Origin: Erysipelotrichaceae bacterium
Lineage (GTDB): Bacteria > Bacillota_I > Bacilli_A > Erysipelotrichales > Erysipelotrichaceae
Reading direction: 5' to 3'
Length of the DNA stretch: 17,105 nt
Assembly (NCBI GenBank): GCA_017561615.1
Contig: JAFZBT010000124.1
Location: forward strand, 1-17,105
Positions 13,042-17,105 of this stretch are shown in pieces (positions within the stretch are counted from its first letter, which is position 1; each line of letters opens with the position of its first letter). A program made the position numbers and the translations under genes. A model generated the notes under the pieces. It saw only the letters and a list, made by a program, of their open reading frames with translations, searched no databases and was not told where the DNA came from.

Positions 13042-15570
13042 ATGACTCAGCAATACACTCCGATGATGCAGCATTATCTGGAAATAAAAGCCAAGTATCC
13101 CGATACTCTGGTTTTTTATCGTTTAGGCGACTTCTATGAAATGTTCTTCGAAGACGCCAAAACGGCATCACATGAGCTTGATCTGGTTCTGACCGGCCGC
13201 AATGCCGGTACGGAAGAACGGGTGCCGATGTGCGGGGTTCCCTTTCATGCGGTTACCGGATACATTCAGCGGCTTATAAACAAAGGCTATAAGGTTGCCA
13301 TCGTTGAACAGCTGGAAGATCCGGCCGAAGCCGTTGGACTGGTAAAGCGCGACGTCATAAAGGTCGTTACTCCCGGCACCATCATGGATGAGCTTACCGA
13401 CGAACGGGCCAGCGTCTATCTTGCCGCTTTATGTGACTATCATTACGGATATGCGTTGGCGGTCTGTGAGACAACGACCGGAGAGACCCGCGCGATCAGT
13501 CTCAAGCACGACCTCTCCCTGCTCATTCAGACGCTCATCAGCAACGACGTCAGAGAAATCGTCGTTGCCGGAGACACTGATGAAGCACTCAGAAAGGCCG
13601 TGGAAGGAGAGACAGCCATCACCGTATCCGTATGTGACGAGACTGACATCGAGGAACAGTATCTGCCGTTATGCGGGCAGATCGAAGAAGTACATCTGCG
13701 TCTGGCCATCGGCCGGCTTCTTAATTATCTGGAAGCCACCCAGAAACGCAGCATGTCACATCTGCGGGAGTTCAGATACAGCGAAAATGAGCAATACCTG
13801 GGCATGGACTATTCCACGATCACCAACCTGGAGCTCATTCAGCCTTCCCGCAGCAACGTCAAGGCCATCACCCTGTACTCCTTCCTGGACAATACCAGAA
13901 GCGCGATCGGCTCCCGCAAGCTGAAGAGCTGGATCAGCCGGCCGCTGCGGAACGAAGACAGACTCAATCAGCGCCTCGACATGATCGAATACCTGAACCG
14001 CAACTTCCTCAGAAGAGAGGAACTCAGGGAAAACCTCAGTGAACTCTATGATATCGAGAGAATTACCGCCAAGATAGCATACGGGAGCGCTAACCCCAAG
14101 GACTGCCTGCGTCTGCGGAAGTCCCTTGAAGTGGCTGATGACATCCTCGCCGTCGTGCACGACAGCAGGCTGTATCCCGAGTATGACGGAATTGACAGCT
14201 GCCGCGATGTCTGTGAACTGCTCAGTGACGCTCTGGTCGAAGATCCGCCGCTGCTTCTGAGCGATGGCGGTGTATTCAGAGAAGGATACAACGAGCAGCT
14301 CGATGAATATCATCGGATCACCGCTGACGGCCAGAGCTGGATAGCGCAGCTGGAACAGCAGGAAAAGGAAAAGACGGGAATAAAGACCCTGAAGATCGGT
14401 TATAACCGCGTCTTCGGCTATTACATTGAAATATCCAAGGGACAGGTTCCGCTGGTCAAAGAAGAATGGGGATATACCCGCAAGCAGACTCTGACCACCT
14501 GTGAGCGCTACATTACCCAGCAGCTCAAGGAGCAGGAAGACATCATACTTCACGCTCAGGAAAGAGCGGTCAAACTGGAGAGCAGCCTGTTTGCCCAGCT
14601 GATCGAACAGCTGAAGAGACGGATCGGAAGTCTGCAGACTCTGGCAGACTGTCTGGCCGTCACCGACAGCATCTACGCTTTGAGCGTCATCAGCAGCGGA
14701 CACGGCTACGTGCGTCCGCAGTATTCCCATGAGGGTGTGATCGACATCAAGGCCGGACGCCATCCGATCCTGGACTCCTTCAAGGATGTCAGGTATGTTG
14801 CCAACGACATCTACATGGACGATAAAATCAGTTCGCTGATCATAACCGGACCGAACATGGGCGGCAAGAGCACTTACATGCGTCAGTGCGTGCTGCTGGC
14901 CATCATGGCTCAGATCGGCTGTTTCCTGCCGGCCAAGTCGGCTGTCATTCCGATATTTGACCAGATATTCACCCGTATCGGTTCCAACGACGACATTCTG
15001 GCCGGACAGTCTACCTTCATGATGGAGATGACCGAAGCCAACTACGCCCTGCAGAACGCGACCAGGGACTCGCTGATCATCTTTGATGAGATCGGCCGCG
15101 GCACTTCAACCTATGACGGCATGGCTCTGGCTCAGGCCATTCTGGAATACATCGACGGAGCCATCGGCGCCAAGATCCTTTTCAGCACGCACTATCATGA
15201 ACTGACGGCTCTGGAAAACAACATGGAGCATGTCCGCAACAAGAACGTTGCCGTGGCTGAAAGCGATGGCAAAATCACCTTCCTCTACAAGGTAAAGGAC
15301 GGCAAGGCCAACCGCTCATACGGCATACACGTAGCCGCCCTGGCCAAGCTTCCGGAAGCGGTGATCGACAGAGCAAAGATGCTGCTGAAGGGCTTTGAGG
15401 AAACCCGAAAGCACAATAACGATCAGGCTCAGATCGTCATGATGGAAGTCGTTCCCAACGAAGTCCGGGAGATTCAGGACATTCTGAAGAATGCTGACCC
15501 GAACAACATGACCCCCATTGAAGCGCTGCAGCTGGTTGCCCAGCTGAAAGGAAAACTGAAAGATGAGTAA
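13042..15570 (+). CDS. mutS: DNA mismatch repair protein MutS
   Basis: Recognises mismatches and small loops and recruits MutL. From ATG 13042 it has 842 residues, typical for MutS1. The mismatch-reading motif is GDFYEMF with F31 and E33. Connector, lever and clamp domains follow. The ABC-type ATPase has Walker A GPNMGGKST starting at residue 603, Walker B with D682-E683 followed by IGRGTSTYDG, and the STHYHEL His loop. A C-terminal helix-turn-helix region closes it. I prefer ATG 13042 because AGAGG (13030-13034) lies 7 nt upstream. The in-frame ATG at 13036, overlapping the previous stop as ATGA, has only 1 nt spacing from that site. The endonuclease-type MutS2 is excluded by the N-terminal mismatch domain. 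mutL overlaps its end by 8 nt. Confidence 0.97.
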   Translation: MTQQYTPMMQHYLEIKAKYPDTLVFYRLGDFYEMFFEDAKTASHELDLVLTGRNAGTEERVPMCGVPFHAVTGYIQRLINKGYKVAIVEQLEDPAEAVGLVKRDVIKVVTPGTIMDELTDERASVYLAALCDYHYGYALAVCETTTGETRAISLKHDLSLLIQTLISNDVREIVVAGDTDEALRKAVEGETAITVSVCDETDIEEQYLPLCGQIEEVHLRLAIGRLLNYLEATQKRSMSHLREFRYSENEQYLGMDYSTITNLELIQPSRSNVKAITLYSFLDNTRSAIGSRKLKSWISRPLRNEDRLNQRLDMIEYLNRNFLRREELRENLSELYDIERITAKIAYGSANPKDCLRLRKSLEVADDILAVVHDSRLYPEYDGIDSCRDVCELLSDALVEDPPLLLSDGGVFREGYNEQLDEYHRITADGQSWIAQLEQQEKEKTGIKTLKIGYNRVFGYYIEISKGQVPLVKEEWGYTRKQTLTTCERYITQQLKEQEDIILHAQERAVKLESSLFAQLIEQLKRRIGSLQTLADCLAVTDSIYALSVISSGHGYVRPQYSHEGVIDIKAGRHPILDSFKDVRYVANDIYMDDKISSLIITGPNMGGKSTYMRQCVLLAIMAQIGCFLPAKSAVIPIFDQIFTRIGSNDDILAGQSTFMMEMTEANYALQNATRDSLIIFDEIGRGTSTYDGMALAQAILEYIDGAIGAKILFSTHYHELTALENNMEHVRNKNVAVAESDGKITFLYKVKDGKANRSYGIHVAALAKLPEAVIDRAKMLLKGFEETRKHNNDQAQIVMMEVVPNEVREIQDILKNADPNNMTPIEALQLVAQLKGKLKDE

Positions 15571-17105
15571 GATCGGCATTCTTGACGAGCATCTGACCAA
15601 TATGATCGCAGCCGGCGAGGTCGTGGAACGCCCGCTGGGAGTGGTCAAGGAACTGGTGGAAAACAGCATAGATGCCCAGGCAGGCCGGATCGAAATAAGA
15701 ATCGTCAACGGCGGCATGGACAGCATCGAAGTAAATGATGACGGCTGCGGCATGGACCGCGTGGACGCCACCAGAGCTTTTGAACGTCACGCCACCAGCA
15801 AGATCCGGGAGACCGGTGATCTCTGGAACATCCATACAATGGGATTCCGCGGCGAAGCTCTGCCTTCAATTGCCTCTGTCAGCAAGGTCAGAATGCTGAC
15901 AAGCGACGGCAGCGATTCCACTCTGGTGCGCATCGAGTACGGACAGATCAAGGAAGCCAGACCGATGGCAGCTGATCAGGGCACCAGCATCCTGGTTGAG
16001 GGCCTGTTTTACCGGACGCCGGCCCGTCTGAAGCACCTGAAGAGCGGCAACATTGAGACCAACATCATTCTTGATTTCGTTCAGAAGATTGCTCTGGCGC
16101 ATCCTGAGATCGCCTTTGAGCTGTACAGCGACGACAAGCTGCGGATCCAGACCAACGGATCGGGTTCCCTGCAGGAAGCCATCATGGCCGTTTACGGTCT
16201 GGAGGTTGCCCGCAAGTGCCTGCCGGTCAGCTTCTCCGATTATGATTTTGAGGTAGACGGTTATCTGGTTTCCCCGGTGATAACCAGATCAAACCGCCAG
16301 TACATAAATGTCAGCATGAACGGAAGAGTCATCCGTTCTCTTCCCATGCAGAAGGCGATCATTGACGGTTACCGGGAATTCATGATGCCGGACCGCTTCC
16401 CCATCGTCGTACTGAACATCCGGGCTGATTTCCAGCTGGTCGACGTCAATGTTCATCCCAGCAAATGGGAGATCCGGATCTCCAAGGAGAAAGCGCTGTA
16501 CACGCTGCTTGCCGAAAACATCAGAGAAGCGCTACGGCAGCAGACCAGACCGAGCGACATGGTCGTAGAACACGTCAGTGCTGGCAGCGAAGCCGCCTAT
16601 CAGCCTGAAGAAACGGAAGTCCGGCAACCTCTGCTGTTTGAAGAACAGAGGATGACCTATGATACTGAGGAAACGCTGCAGCGGTTCAACTATCTCGGTC
16701 AGCATCACGGCAAGTACATCCTGGCCTATGATGAAGAAAACATCTACATCATCGACCAGCACGCTGCCATGGAAAGATGCATGTATGAAGAGATCCAGCA
16801 GCAGATAGCCGAAAAGAAAGTCGACTGTCAGCCGTTGCTGATACCGCTTGTAATTGAGATAACACCGGCTCAGATGAACCAGCTGGAAAAGATAAACGAA
16901 ATGCTTGAATGCATCAGCCTGAAGCTTGACACCTTTTCACTAAACAGCGTGGTAGTCAGGGAACTGCCGACTTTCATCGAAGGGGACGAAGAAGGCTTCA
17001 TCCGGGAACTGATCGAACAGATAACCAACGACAGACAGATGAGCGTCCTGGATGTCCGCAGGGAAAAGATCGCTTCCATGGCCTGCCACGCATCGGTTAA
17101 GTTCA
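15563..17105 (+). CDS. mutL: DNA mismatch repair protein MutL, 5' part (3' end outside window)
   Basis: Mediates between MutS and strand removal. The open frame runs from ATG 15563 to the window edge (514 complete codons). It overlaps mutS by 8 nt, with AAAGGA (15547-15552) 10 nt upstream, so translation is probably coupled. The GHKL ATPase motifs are present: IAAGEVVERP (15-24), KELVENSIDA (29-38, catalytic E30 and magnesium-binding N34), DDGCGM (59-64), HATSK (76-80) and GFRGEAL (94-100). The C-terminal domain carries DQHAAMERCMYE from residue 398, which is the DQHA(x)2E(x)4E endonuclease motif. This MutL should therefore nick the strand itself, as in MutH-less bacteria. ACHASVKF is the last thing visible; the downstream part of the metal site is cut off. 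Confidence 0.97.
   Translation, partial: MSKIGILDEHLTNMIAAGEVVERPLGVVKELVENSIDAQAGRIEIRIVNGGMDSIEVNDDGCGMDRVDATRAFERHATSKIRETGDLWNIHTMGFRGEALPSIASVSKVRMLTSDGSDSTLVRIEYGQIKEARPMAADQGTSILVEGLFYRTPARLKHLKSGNIETNIILDFVQKIALAHPEIAFELYSDDKLRIQTNGSGSLQEAIMAVYGLEVARKCLPVSFSDYDFEVDGYLVSPVITRSNRQYINVSMNGRVIRSLPMQKAIIDGYREFMMPDRFPIVVLNIRADFQLVDVNVHPSKWEIRISKEKALYTLLAENIREALRQQTRPSDMVVEHVSAGSEAAYQPEETEVRQPLLFEEQRMTYDTEETLQRFNYLGQHHGKYILAYDEENIYIIDQHAAMERCMYEEIQQQIAEKKVDCQPLLIPLVIEITPAQMNQLEKINEMLECISLKLDTFSLNSVVVRELPTFIEGDEEGFIRELIEQITNDRQMSVLDVRREKIASMACHASVKF

Overview
The window looks like an origin-proximal segment of a chromosome from a Bacillota (Firmicutes) bacterium. An Erysipelotrichia-like lineage is my best guess, from overall protein character and gene order rather than a decisive marker. 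Support for Bacillota comes from a T-box leader on serS, a very short SRP RNA, strong AAGGAG-type ribosome sites, and an order resembling the Bacillus origin neighbourhood (gyrA, serS, tadA, SRP RNA, dnaX, recR). All genes but one lie on the + strand, as expected for a leading-strand arm running away from oriC.

Layout. 1-3507: the 3' part of gyrA, followed after 3 nt by a membrane-anchored peptidoglycan/polysaccharide deacetylase with Ig-like repeats. 3508-3782: a promoter and a complete serine-type T-box leader (specifier TCC, acceptor-pairing TGGC, terminator hairpin). 3783-6201: serS, then a VanY-type D,D-carboxypeptidase. 6202-6438: a dense non-coding island with three 16-bp parS centromere sites, an intrinsic terminator woven between them, a consensus promoter, and the gene for a roughly 73-nt SRP RNA (ffs). 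6439-10098: tadA, dnaX, recR and an unrecognised 303-residue protein, ending in back-to-back terminators shared with a convergent CYTH-domain gene (10136-10669, minus strand). 10727-17105: nadK, a PTS permease-like protein whose expected phosphotransfer and sugar-site residues are substituted, mutS, and the 5' part of mutL.

How the parts fit. Most genes are housekeeping: DNA topology, replication clamp loading, recombinational and mismatch repair, tRNA charging and editing, NADP synthesis, protein targeting, and two envelope enzymes attached to these operons. The most notable items are the parS cluster, whose last site ends 3 bp before the -35 box of the SRP RNA promoter, and the degenerate PTS EIIC-EIIB protein placed directly before mutS. 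Also worth a look are an archaeal-flavoured SerRS under T-box control, a three-repeat VanY ectodomain, and an exact A AAA AAG heptamer in dnaX. I see no CRISPR array, insertion sequence, prophage or tRNA gene.
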